DNA of 6,854 bases, taken from positions 1 to 6,854 of the forward strand of contig WQXW01000092.1 of assembly GCA_009781575.1 (NCBI GenBank), read 5' to 3'. The position numbers were made by a program, and so were the translations under genes. Under the pieces are notes generated by a model. That model searched no databases and had not been told where the DNA came from. It saw only the letters and a list, made by a program, of their open reading frames with translations. Of the stretch, positions 1 through 5,523 are shown piece by piece; positions within the stretch are counted from its first letter, which is position 1, and the number at the start of each line of letters is the position of its first letter. This stretch comes from Solirubrobacterales bacterium. GTDB lineage: Bacteria; Actinomycetota; Thermoleophilia; Solirubrobacterales; Solirubrobacteraceae.

Positions 1-42
1 TGCGGGGCGCGTCGGCGGCTTTGCGGGGCGCGTCGGCGGCTT
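1..42. repeat. Two perfect 21-bp tandem copies at window edge
   Basis: Bases 1-21 and 22-42 are identical (unit begins TGCGGGGCGC and ends GGCGGCTT). A degenerate third copy starts at 43. The period is seven codons, so the repeat keeps frame on both strands and fits a repetitive low-complexity protein tail. The array may extend left of the window. Confidence 0.8.
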
Positions 43-113
43 TGCTGCGCGGCGGGCCGCCGGACTTGCGCGGCGCGTTGCCGCCCGCTCGCGGCGTGGA
101 GCGCACGCGATGA
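1..113 (+). CDS. Possible C-terminal end of an upstream gene (partial)
   Basis: A reading frame open from base 3 ends at TGA 111-113, overlapping the ATG of ald at 110-112 as ATGA, the usual geometry of translationally coupled genes. The visible 36 residues are low in complexity and begin with the duplicated heptapeptide RGASAALRGASAAL. No family can be recognised from this tail. All three plus frames are open here because of the high GC, and a minus-strand frame is also open and reads as lysine/alanine/proline repeats (KAADAPRKAADAPR). The coding strand is therefore uncertain; the ATGA overlap is the only positive argument for this one. Confidence 0.3.
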   Translation, partial: RGASAALRGASAALLRGGPPDLRGALPPARGVERTR

Positions 114-1222
114 GGATCGGCGTGCCCACCGAGATCAAGCCCGACGAGTATCGGGTGGCGATCACGCCGGCGGGCGTGCGCGAGCTCACCGCGCGTGGGC
201 ACGACCTCGTGATCCAGGCCGGCGCGGGGGTGGGCAGCGCGATCTCCGACGCGCAGTTCCAAGCGCAGGGCGCCACGATCGTGCCTGACGCGCGCGCGGT
301 GTTCGAGCGCGCGCGGTTGATTCTCAAGGTGAAGGAGCCCCAGCCGGCCGAGGTGGGGCTGCTGCGCGAGGATCACACCCTGTTCACCTATTTGCACCTC
401 GCCGCCGAGCCCGCGCTGGCGCGGGCGCTGTGTGCGTCGGGCGCCACGTGTGTCGCCTACGAGACGGTGGAGGACGCCGACGGCCGCCTGCCCCTGCTGG
501 CGCCCATGAGCGAGGTGGCCGGCAAGCTGGCCACGCAGGCCGGCGCGTTCATGTTGGAGAAGCCGATGGGCGGGCGTGGCATCCTGCTCGGTGGGGTGCC
601 CGGGGTGGCGGCCGCCACGGCGCTGGTGATCGGTGGCGGCGTGGTGGGCATGAACGCCGCGTTCATCGCGATCGGCATGCAGGCCGATGTGTTCGTGTTC
701 GATCGCTCGATCGACCGCCTGCGCGAGCTGGAAGTGGCGTTCGGGGGGCGCGCCTCCACCGTTCACTCCTCCACGCTGGCGATCGAAGAGATGCTGCCGT
801 CCGCCGACCTGGTGATCGGCGCGGTGCTCGTGCACGGCGCGCGCGCGCCGCGGATCATCGTGCGCCGCCAGCTGGCGTTGATGAAGCGCCACGCCGTGCT
901 GGTGGACGTGTCGATCGATCAGGGCGGCTGCTTTGAGACATCGCGCCCCACCACCCACTCCGATCCCACCTTCGAGGTGGACGGGATCACGCATTACTGT
1001 GTCACCAACATGCCCGGCGCGGTGCCCATCACATCCACATACGCGCTGACCAACGCCACGCTGCCGTATGTGATCGAGCTGGCGGGCGGCGTCGAGGGGG
1101 CGATTGCCCGCAGCCCGGCGTTGGCGCTCGGTGTGAACGTGCGGCGCGGCCAGATCGTGCACCCCGCCGTGCGCGACGCGCTCGAGGCCACATCGCGCGC
1201 GGACGGCGCGCTCCGGCGATGA
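110..1222 (+). CDS. ald: Alanine dehydrogenase
   Basis: Cytosolic NAD-dependent oxidative deamination of L-alanine to pyruvate and ammonia, or the reverse amination. The 370 residues match the family length of about 371. Family residues sit at the numbering known from mycobacterial Ald: R15 and K75 (in KVKEP) for the substrate carboxylate, H96 (in YLHLAA) and D270 (in VDVSIDQGG) as catalytic pair, the Rossmann glycine motif GGGVVG at 175-180, D198 at the end of the second Rossmann strand for the NAD ribose, and N300 in TNMPGAVP. The domain order is N-terminal AlaDh/PNT domain, NAD-binding domain, then a return to the catalytic domain. Start choice: GGAG at 98-101 lies 8 bases before the ATG, and the protein begins with the usual MRIGVPTEIK. 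It may be coupled to an upstream gene by ATGA. No leucine-responsive or other operator is evident. No damage is visible; I see it as functional. Confidence 0.97.
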   Translation: MRIGVPTEIKPDEYRVAITPAGVRELTARGHDLVIQAGAGVGSAISDAQFQAQGATIVPDARAVFERARLILKVKEPQPAEVGLLREDHTLFTYLHLAAEPALARALCASGATCVAYETVEDADGRLPLLAPMSEVAGKLATQAGAFMLEKPMGGRGILLGGVPGVAAATALVIGGGVVGMNAAFIAIGMQADVFVFDRSIDRLRELEVAFGGRASTVHSSTLAIEEMLPSADLVIGAVLVHGARAPRIIVRRQLALMKRHAVLVDVSIDQGGCFETSRPTTHSDPTFEVDGITHYCVTNMPGAVPITSTYALTNATLPYVIELAGGVEGAIARSPALALGVNVRRGQIVHPAVRDALEATSRADGALRR

Positions 1223-1322
1223 TCGGGCCCCGCGGAGCGCCGCTACTTGCCTCCCGGTGCGCCCGCACTGGCTCGATGTCCCCTGGCGGCTCGCCCGTTC
1301 GTGGTTGGACCACAATGAAAAT

Positions 1323-1354
1323 GGTGTGGCTCTCCTGGAGGGACGACGGTTCTG
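1323..1354 (+). repeat. Left terminal inverted repeat of the element
   Basis: Starts GGTGTGGCTCTCCTGGAG and pairs with 1563-1594 on the opposite strand, mismatching only at 1327, 1349 and 1353. Confidence 0.85.
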
Positions 1355-1434
1355 GACGCGGGTCACCGACGCGAGGCCTCGACGCGGGGCCTCGAACACA
1401 TCTGTCTGAGGACCCGTTGGGGGATTCAAAAAGA

Positions 1435-1460
1435 GGATTCATTCCGCGCGGAACCAATCC
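1435..1460. repeat. Imperfect 26-bp palindrome inside the element
   Basis: A perfect palindrome TTCCGCGCGGAA (1442-1453) is flanked by GGATT (1435-1439) and AATCC (1456-1460), which also pair; only the two bases between each arm and the core mismatch. It lies near the middle of the mobile element, in its most AT-rich part. It could be a hairpin or protein site belonging to the element; no function can be assigned. Confidence 0.55.
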
Positions 1461-1562
1461 GCAAAACAAAACACGCAACGGCCGGAGCCCGAGCTCGACC
1501 GGCACCGCTGGAGCGGCCGCCGGCGCATTGGGCGGGAATCCGGAGAACACCGCCCCGGCAAG

Positions 1563-1594
1563 CGGAATCGTCGTCCCTCCAGGAGAGCCGCACC
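1563..1594 (-). repeat. Right terminal inverted repeat of the element
   Basis: Read on the minus strand it starts GGTGCGGCTCTCCTGGAG. If the region is transcribed, the two arms could pair into a roughly 30-bp stem in the leader RNA of the DGPF gene. Confidence 0.85.
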
Positions 1595-1612
1595 CAATGA
1601 AAAACGCCCCCA

Positions 1613-1617
1613 GGAGG
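1613..1617 (+). promoter_or_regulatory. Strong ribosome-binding site of DGPF gene
   Basis: GGAGG lies 5 bases before ATG 1623. It is only 9 bases beyond the right direct repeat of the inserted element, so insertion spared translation signals but separated them from anything upstream of 1314. Confidence 0.8.
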
Positions 1618-1622
1618 TCGAG

Positions 1623-1961
1623 ATGAGGTACGCGATGTTGATCTACACCACCCCCGGCAGCTACGAGGCGCTGGGCCAGGAGCAGCGCGACGCCGTGTCG
1701 GGCGAGTACATGGCGCTCACAGAGGACTCGCGCTGTGTGGGCAGCGGACAGTTGCATCCCGTGGAGACCGCCACCACGGTGCGGGTGCAGGATGGCAGGA
1801 CGCTCACCACCGACGGCCCGTTCGCGGACACGAAGGAGTTCTTCGGCGGCTACTACCTGTTCGACGCCGGCGACCTCGATGAGGCGATCGGAATCGCCGC
1901 CAAGATACCCGCCGCGCGCATGGGGGGCTCGGTGGAGGTGCGACCGGTGGTGGAGCGATAG
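1623..1961 (+). CDS. DGPF/YCII-family protein
   Basis: A 112-residue small cytosolic protein of the YCII superfamily (ferredoxin-like fold), DGPF subgroup. The N-terminus [17 protein letters not shown], the signature [17 protein letters not shown] (residues 64-80) and the ending VEVRPVVE are all typical, and the length is normal. The biochemical role of DGPF proteins is not settled. Their genes are the usual genomic partners, and in Streptomyces the reported targets, of ECF42 sigma factors. Here the next gene is such a sigma factor, in the -1 frame and touching this stop codon, so the two are probably one operon. ATG 1623 is preceded by GGAGG. A MITE-like element lies directly upstream and no ECF42-type promoter (TGTCGA plus CGWC, as I recall it) was found in 1223-1622. 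A run of six G at 1922-1927 near the end is noted under findings. Confidence 0.92.
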   Translation: MRYAMLIYTTPGSYEALGQEQRDAVSGEYMALTEDSRCVGSGQLHPVETATTVRVQDGRTLTTDGPFADTKEFFGGYYLFDAGDLDEAIGIAAKIPAARMGGSVEVRPVVER

Positions 1962-3145
1962 ACACCATCGAGCGGCTGTTCCGCGAGGAGTGGGGACGCA
2001 TCCTCGCTCACCTGGTCGGCTTCCTCGGCGATTTCGATCTCGCCGAGGAGGCCGCTCAGGAGGCGTTCGCGGTCGCCGCCGAGCGCTGGACCCGCGAGGG
2101 CATCCCACCGAACCCGGGAGGGTGGCTGGTCACGACCGCGCGCCACCGCGCGATCGACCGGCTCCGCCGTGAGCGCACGCTCGCGCGCAAGACCCTCCTG
2201 CTCGAGGTGCCGGAAGCGATTCAGGAAGGCGAGGCGATGGGGGAAGGATTCCAGGACGACGCGGCGATCGACGACGAACGGCTCGAGCTGGTGTTCGCGT
2301 GCTGTCATCCCGCGCTCGGCCTCGACGCGCAGGTGGCGCTCACGTTGCGCGCGCTCGGCGGCCTGCAGACCGGGGAGATCGCGCGCGCGTTCCTCGTGTC
2401 GGAGGAGACGATGAAGCGACGGCTCTCCCGCGCCAAGGGCAAGATCAAGTCCGCCGGCATCCCGTTCGCGGTGCCCGAAGACCATCTGCTCCCCGATCGC
2501 CTGCAGGCGGTGCTGGCGGTGATCTACCTGATCTACAACGAGGGCTACGGTGGCGGCCGGACCGACATCGCGACCGAGGCGATTCATCTCGGCAGCGTGC
2601 TCGCCTCGCTCATGCCGGACGAGCCCGAGGTGCACGGCCTGCTGGCGCTGATGACCCTTCAGCACGCGCGCCGCCACGCGCGGTTCGACTGTGGAGAGCT
2701 GGTGCTGGCATCCGAGCAGGACCGCTCGCGCTGGGATTCCTCGGAGACGGCCGCCGGACGCGCGGCGCTCGACCGCGCGATCGCGTTACACGGGCGCGGC
2801 CCGTATGTGCTCCAGGCCGCGATCGCGTCGCTGCAGATGGACGAGCCGATCGACTGGGCCCAGATCGCGGCGCTGTACGCCCAACTCGTCGAGGTGACCG
2901 GCTCGCCGGTGATCGAGCTCAACCGCGCGGTGGCGGTTGCCGAAAGCCGCGGCCCGCTCCCCGCGCTGGAGCTCGTCGACCGCCTGGCCCTGGACAACTA
3001 CCGGTACCTCCACTCCACCCGCGCCGAGCTGCTGCGCCGCCTGGGGCGCACCGAGGAGGCCGCCACGGCCTACCGCCGCGCCGCCGAGCTCGCGCACTCC
3101 GAGCCCGAGCGGCGCTTTCTGGAGCGGCGGCTCGCCGAACTGTGA
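1958..3145 (+). CDS. ECF42-type sigma factor with TPR-like C-terminal extension
   Basis: Alternative RNA polymerase sigma factor, about 395 residues. With ATA 1958 counted as residue 1: sigma region 2 at about 5-72 ([21 protein letters not shown], then [20 protein letters not shown]), sigma region 4 at about 106-165 ([15 protein letters not shown], helix-turn-helix [20 protein letters not shown] at 138-157), and a long extension from about 170 with YLIYNEGY (190-197), [53 protein letters not shown] and [16 protein letters not shown]. This architecture is the ECF42/DUF6596 group, where the extension replaces an anti-sigma factor in control. Odd point: the frame opens after TGA 1880-1882 and has no ATG, GTG or TTG before GTG 2207, which would delete all of region 2. 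Starting at ATA 1958 (overlapping the DGPF stop as ATAG) or ATC 1967 keeps the conserved part; a frameshift fusion or sequence error is possible. The start is provisional, the family call firm. Confidence 0.88.
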   Translation: MDTIERLFREEWGRILAHLVGFLGDFDLAEEAAQEAFAVAAERWTREGIPPNPGGWLVTTARHRAIDRLRRERTLARKTLLLEVPEAIQEGEAMGEGFQDDAAIDDERLELVFACCHPALGLDAQVALTLRALGGLQTGEIARAFLVSEETMKRRLSRAKGKIKSAGIPFAVPEDHLLPDRLQAVLAVIYLIYNEGYGGGRTDIATEAIHLGSVLASLMPDEPEVHGLLALMTLQHARRHARFDCGELVLASEQDRSRWDSSETAAGRAALDRAIALHGRGPYVLQAAIASLQMDEPIDWAQIAALYAQLVEVTGSPVIELNRAVAVAESRGPLPALELVDRLALDNYRYLHSTRAELLRRLGRTEEAATAYRRAAELAHSEPERRFLERRLAEL

Positions 3146-3169
3146 GCGCTCGTGCGCAGCTCCACTCCT

Positions 3170-3349
3170 CTCGCGGTCAGGCCTGCTCTTGCTGTTGGTC
3201 CAATGCTCGCGGTTGGTCCTCCTCTCGCGGTTGGGCCTCCGCTCGCGGTTGGGCCTGTGCTCGCGGTTGGGCCTGTGCTCGCCGTTGGTCCTGTGCTTGC
3301 CGTTGGTCCTGGGCTTGCCGTTGGTCCTGGGCTCGCAGTCAGGCCTGGG
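3170..3349. repeat. Ten-unit 18-bp tandem repeat between convergent genes
   Basis: Units start at 3170, 3188, 3206, 3224, 3242, 3260, 3278, 3296, 3314 and 3332, with consensus CTCGCGGTTGGGCCTGTG. Units 5 and 6 are identical, as are 8 and 9, which suggests recent slippage or duplication. The two outermost units carry TCAGGCC where inner ones have TGGGCC or TGGTCC. Read on the minus strand this change turns a CAA codon into TGA. The TGA in unit 10 (3339-3341) is the stop of the VOC gene, and the in-frame TGA in unit 1 (3177-3179) lies exactly nine units further on. Between them the minus strand encodes 53 residues of Gln/Arg/Ala hexapeptides such as RQAQDQ. The plus strand reads as LAVGPV-like hexapeptides. 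Confidence 0.93.
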
Positions 3350-4157
3350 CGTGTCCGTCTGCCTGTGCCGCCTGCGACTGTCCGTTCGACTGGGGCGCCT
3401 GCATGATGGTGAACGACGCGCCCTGGGGGTCGATCAGGCCGGCGAACCGCCCGAACGGCATGTCCATCGGCTCCGCCGTGACCGTCGCGCCGAGCTCACG
3501 GGCCCTGGCGACGGTGGCATCGCAATCGGCGACCGCGAAGCACACTTCCCAGTGCGCCGGGACCTCGGCCGGGAAGTGCTCGTCGCTCATCTGCATCATG
3601 CCGCCGATTCCCTTCCCGTCGAGCTCCCAGACGGTGTAGCTCTCGGGCGCGCCCTCAAACGACGGGTGGCCGGCGGCCCAGCCGAAGATGGCCGGGTAGA
3701 ACGCCTTGTCGGCGTCGGTGTTGCGGGTCAGCACTTCGTTCCAGCACAGCGCACCGGGCTCGTTGACGAGATCGGCGCCGGCGAAGCTCTTCGGCTGCCA
3801 CACGCCGAACACCGCGCCGGTGGGATCGGCGAACATGGCCATGCGGCCGATGTCCAGCACGTCCATCGGCTCGATCATCACGCTGCCGCCCGCGGTCTTC
3901 ACCTTCTCGGCGGTCGCGTCGGCGTCGGCCACGCTGATGTAGGTCGCCCACGCGGTGGGCTGGCCCTCCTGCATATGGCCCATCAGGCCCGCCACGTTGT
4001 GGCCCGCCTGCTGGAACATGCGATATCCGCCGCTCTCCGGCGGCCCGGGATCGGCCGCATCCCATTTCATCAGCTCGCCGTAGAAGCGGGCCGAGGCGTC
4101 GGTGTCGGGCGAGGACAGTTCGACCCAGGAAGGGGTCCCGGGTGCGTACTCAGGCAT
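3339..4157 (-). CDS. Two-domain VOC (glyoxalase/bleomycin-resistance fold) protein
   Basis: A 272-residue protein with two tandem vicinal-oxygen-chelate domains, at about 7-115 (WVELSSPDTDASARFYGELM ... MAMFADPTGAVFGVWQ) and about 125-250 (CWNEVLTRNTDADKAFYPAI ... AGLIDPQGASFTIMQAP). The pattern resembles mycobacterial Rv0577/CFP30B, for which glyoxalase-like and antigen roles have been discussed. Enzymatic activity cannot be read from the sequence. ATG 4157 is chosen over the adjacent GTG 4160 because GAGGAG (minus strand, 4170-4165) lies 7 bases before the ATG. The last roughly 17 residues (QSNGQSQAAQADGHAQA) are Gln/Ala rich and run into the 18-bp repeat array, whose outermost unit supplies the stop. 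The gene is convergent with the sigma factor gene and divergent from the cupin gene. VOC proteins commonly neighbour DGPF/ECF genes, so a shared regulon is possible. Confidence 0.93.
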   Translation of the reverse strand: MPEYAPGTPSWVELSSPDTDASARFYGELMKWDAADPGPPESGGYRMFQQAGHNVAGLMGHMQEGQPTAWATYISVADADATAEKVKTAGGSVMIEPMDVLDIGRMAMFADPTGAVFGVWQPKSFAGADLVNEPGALCWNEVLTRNTDADKAFYPAIFGWAAGHPSFEGAPESYTVWELDGKGIGGMMQMSDEHFPAEVPAHWEVCFAVADCDATVARARELGATVTAEPMDMPFGRFAGLIDPQGASFTIMQAPQSNGQSQAAQADGHAQA

Positions 4158-4205
4158 CACGCGTCTCCTCTCGAGGAAGGGAAATTGAGGAAATGCTCAA
4201 ACATC

Positions 4206-4223
4206 GCGCGCCGGTTGGCGCGC
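4206..4223. promoter_or_regulatory. Perfect 7-bp hairpin upstream of VOC gene
   Basis: GCGCGCC (4206-4212), loop GGTT, GGCGCGC (4217-4223). If the predicted minus-strand promoter is right, transcription would begin near 4224-4225, placing this hairpin at the extreme 5' end of the VOC mRNA as a stability structure. It could equally be an operator. Its location is seen; its function is inferred. Confidence 0.45.
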
Positions 4224-4230
4224 ATAGGCG

Positions 4231-4258
4231 AACATACCACCGGCGGCGCCGATGTCGA
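4231..4258 (-). promoter_or_regulatory. Predicted housekeeping-type promoter of VOC gene
   Basis: Read on the minus strand: TCGACA (4258-4253) as -35, a 16-base spacer, and TATGTT (4236-4231) as -10. The leader to ATG 4157 would be about 67 bases. Both hexamers are close to consensus in an otherwise GC-rich gap. Confidence 0.4.
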
Positions 4259-4277
4259 GCGTTTCTGGGCCACCGAC
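4253..4277 (+). promoter_or_regulatory. Possible ECF42-type promoter upstream of cupin gene
   Basis: TGTCGA (4253-4258), 15 bases, then CGAC (4274-4277). As I recall, the reported ECF42 promoter has TGTCGA at -35 and CGWC at -10. It is the only intergenic TGTCGA I found in the window on either strand. The TGTCGA is the same six bases as the predicted -35 of the divergent VOC promoter. The exact spacing demanded by ECF42 is not certain to me. Confidence 0.25.
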
Positions 4278-4353
4278 GCGACCGCGTGGGCGCCGGGCGA
4301 GCGCCGTGTGGACTCACACCGTGTTCACATGGGCGAGCGCGTCGATGATCCCC

Positions 4354-4359
4354 TACGAT
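4354..4359 (+). promoter_or_regulatory. Possible -10 element of a leaderless cupin transcript
   Basis: TACGAT fits the actinobacterial -10 pattern TANNNT and lies 9 bases before ATG 4369. No convincing Shine-Dalgarno sequence precedes that ATG, so transcription starting at or just before it (a leaderless mRNA) would explain the arrangement. No clear -35 is present at the normal spacing. Confidence 0.3.
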
Positions 4360-4368
4360 CGGGCACTG

Positions 4369-4785
4369 ATGGTGGCGGATGATTCCGGCAGCGGCGGCGC
4401 GGGCTACACGATCAAGAACCTGCGCGAGGTCGACGATGTGGCGCCTCGCTTCGGCTACTCCGAGGTCCAGGAGGCGCGCTTCCCTCGCGAGGACCTGCAC
4501 TCCGCAACGATCGGGCTCGCCCTCCATCTGGTGCGCCCCGGCAAGCGTCAGGCGTTCGCCCATCGCCACCACCAGGCGGAGGAGATCTACGTGGTGCTCA
4601 CCGGCGGCGGGCGGGTCAAGCTGGGAGATCAGGTGCGCGAGGTCGGCGCGCTCGACGCAATCCGCGTGGCTCCCCACCTGGCGCGGGCCTTCGAAGCCGG
4701 CCCCGAGGGGCTCGAGCTGCTGGCCTTTGGTCCACGGCACGCCGGTGACGGGGAGATCCTGCGCGAGGGGTTCTGGGAGGGCTGA
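4369..4785 (+). CDS. Small single-domain cupin protein
   Basis: A 138-residue cytosolic beta-barrel protein. Cupin motif 1 is clear: G58, H65, H67, E71 and G79 (FAHRHHQAEEIYVVLTGGGR). Motif 2 (residues 94-111, DAIRVAPHLARAFEAG) lacks the usual His: R106 stands at that position and H103 is nearby, so only three classic metal ligands are certain. The conserved part begins at YTIKNLREVDDVAPRFG (from residue 13). ATG 4369 is therefore the nearest sensible start; ATG 4345 would add 8 residues and an upstream start at 4252 would add non-conserved sequence. Close relatives are annotated only as cupin-domain proteins, so the substrate is unknown. It is divergent from the VOC gene across a gap holding a possible ECF42 promoter. 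Confidence 0.85.
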   Translation: MVADDSGSGGAGYTIKNLREVDDVAPRFGYSEVQEARFPREDLHSATIGLALHLVRPGKRQAFAHRHHQAEEIYVVLTGGGRVKLGDQVREVGALDAIRVAPHLARAFEAGPEGLELLAFGPRHAGDGEILREGFWEG

Positions 4786-4798
4786 CCGCTTGTTGGGG

Positions 4799-4841
4799 GG
4801 CGCGGGCGGGCGCCGAGGCGGAGCGCGGGGATTTCGTTTTT
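4799..4841 (+). terminator. Weak terminator-like sequence after cupin
   Basis: GGCGC (4799-4803), a 6-base loop and GCGCC (4810-4814) form a short stem after the cupin stop. A T-rich stretch ATTTCGTTTTT (4831-4841) follows only after 16 bases, so this is not a textbook intrinsic terminator. The 94-base gap between the convergent cupin and DedA genes holds nothing else recognisable. Confidence 0.2.
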
Positions 4842-4879
4842 GCTTGCCGCTGTCATCAAAGAGACCGCTCACGCGACCC

Positions 4880-5422
4880 TCAGCTGCCGCGTGCGCGCGC
4901 GATCGAAAAGACGATCGCCGCCAGGCCGAGCGCCAGCAATGCGCGGGCAAGCACCGAGCTGACGGTGGTCCAGGCGGCGCCCGCCAGCAGGCCGGCCAGC
5001 ACGAAGGCGGTGGCCCACAGCGCGCAGCCGGCCGCGGTGAGCGCGAGGAATGGGATCAGGGGCACGCGCCGCGTGCCGGCGGGCAGCGAAACGAAGGTGC
5101 GCACCAGCGGCAGCAGCCGCGCGGTGAACACCGCGCGCGTGCCGTGGCGCTCCAGCATCCGCCGCGCCGCGCGCAGCGGTGCCCCGGTTCCCGGTATCCG
5201 TTCCAGCAGTCCACTCGCGCCCAGCGCATAGGCGAGCAGCGATCCCGCGAGGTTGCCCGCGGTTGCGGCCAGCACGGCCAACGGGAGGCTCATCCACCCC
5301 TGGTGCACGGCGAATCCCGAGAACAGGAGCGTCACCTCGCTCGGTATCGGGATGCATGCGCTCTCGGGGACCATCAGCAGGAAGACGCCGAACAGGCCGA
5401 GCTGCTCGATCACGCCTGTCAT
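4880..5422 (-). CDS. DedA/VTT-family inner-membrane protein
   Basis: A 180-residue, mostly hydrophobic membrane protein of the DedA (SNARE-associated/VTT) family. Members act in lipid-carrier flipping, membrane homeostasis and proton-dependent drug resistance; the specific substrate here is unknown. Diagnostic features: the re-entrant segment with E20 and IPIPSEV (24-30) followed by G36, the second segment NLAGSLLAYALG (57-68), and the signature FTARLLPLVRTFVSLPAG (99-116) with R102, P105 and R108, followed by FLALTAAGCALW. A C-terminal helix covers about 158-175. It is slightly shorter than the usual 190-220 residues but complete. The ATG at 5422 has only a weak GC-rich upstream ribosome site. 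It is divergent from the marR-type gene, with two palindromes between them, so repression by that regulator is likely. Confidence 0.92.
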   Translation of the reverse strand: MTGVIEQLGLFGVFLLMVPESACIPIPSEVTLLFSGFAVHQGWMSLPLAVLAATAGNLAGSLLAYALGASGLLERIPGTGAPLRAARRMLERHGTRAVFTARLLPLVRTFVSLPAGTRRVPLIPFLALTAAGCALWATAFVLAGLLAGAAWTTVSSVLARALLALGLAAIVFSIARARGS

Positions 5423-5494
5423 GGGCGCCCCACTGGGAGCGCCTGCGCACGGCGCGCGCTGCGGCCCGCCGGGCGCGGTGGGAGAATCCAGCAG

Positions 5495-5523
5495 AAGGTA
5501 AGCATGCTTAGATGTTAAGTCTA
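5495..5523 (-). promoter_or_regulatory. Predicted promoter of the DedA gene
   Basis: Minus strand: TAGACT (5523-5518) as -35, 17-base spacer, TACCTT (5500-5495) as -10. It overlaps both TAAG-N4-CTTA palindromes, so a dimer bound at either would cover it. The leader would be about 66 bases. Confidence 0.35.

Larger units (their letters stand above)
1314..1603. mobile_element. MITE-like or IS-remnant element with TSD
   Basis: The body at 1322-1595 (about 274 bp) ends in inverted repeats 1323-1354 and 1563-1594 that match at 29 of 32 positions, including a perfect 21-bp core (1328-1348 against 1569-1589). Immediately outside lies a direct repeat AATGAAAA at 1314-1321 and 1596-1603 (9 bp CAATGAAAA if one extra base is allowed on the left), as expected of a target-site duplication. 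The interior is too short for a transposase and shows no transposase-like protein, so the element would be non-autonomous and mobilised in trans. TIR length, 8-9 bp duplication and AT-rich target resemble ISL3 or IS256 family habits, but the family is not established. It sits 19 bases before the DGPF start codon, just outside its ribosome-binding site. The rest of the 400-base gap (1223-1313 and 1604-1622) shows no gene. Confidence 0.75.

Noticed and set aside
909..914. TGTCGA inside ald
   Set aside because: It lies within conserved coding sequence (VDVSIDQGG) and no CGWC follows at a suitable distance.
1277..1300. ECF42-like promoter (TGTC ... CGTTC) upstream of the element
   Set aside because: Only partial match to TGTCGA and spacing differs from the better site at 4253; not convincing.
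1219..1626. 135-codon plus-strand ORF with ATGA overlaps at both ends (with ald and with the DGPF gene)
   Set aside because: It runs through the whole mobile element, has no recognisable domain and is Pro/Gly/Arg/Ser rich. The overlaps are striking but probably coincidental; removing the element would leave only about 41 codons in frame.
1029..2677. Long minus-strand ORFs opposite ald, DGPF and sigma genes
   Set aside because: They lie antisense to clearly conserved genes, are Arg/Pro/Gly rich, and show no motifs.
2207..3145. Sigma factor starting at GTG 2207
   Set aside because: This would remove all of sigma region 2, which is intact and conserved upstream in the same frame.
3170..3349. 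CRISPR array
   Set aside because: The units are contiguous 18-bp copies without unique spacers and no cas gene is present.
3152..3406. 84-codon plus-strand ORF of LAVGPV-type hexapeptides
   Set aside because: It arises from the 18-bp repeat being open in several frames and ends inside the antisense VOC gene; the minus-strand reading fits an adjacent real gene better.
2937..4382. 481-codon plus-strand ORF
   Set aside because: It overlaps the sigma gene in another frame, the repeat array and the whole VOC gene antisense; it is a GC-driven shadow without family features.
5179..5518. Plus-strand ORFs opposite the DedA gene
   Set aside because: Antisense to a gene with clear DedA signatures; no features of their own.
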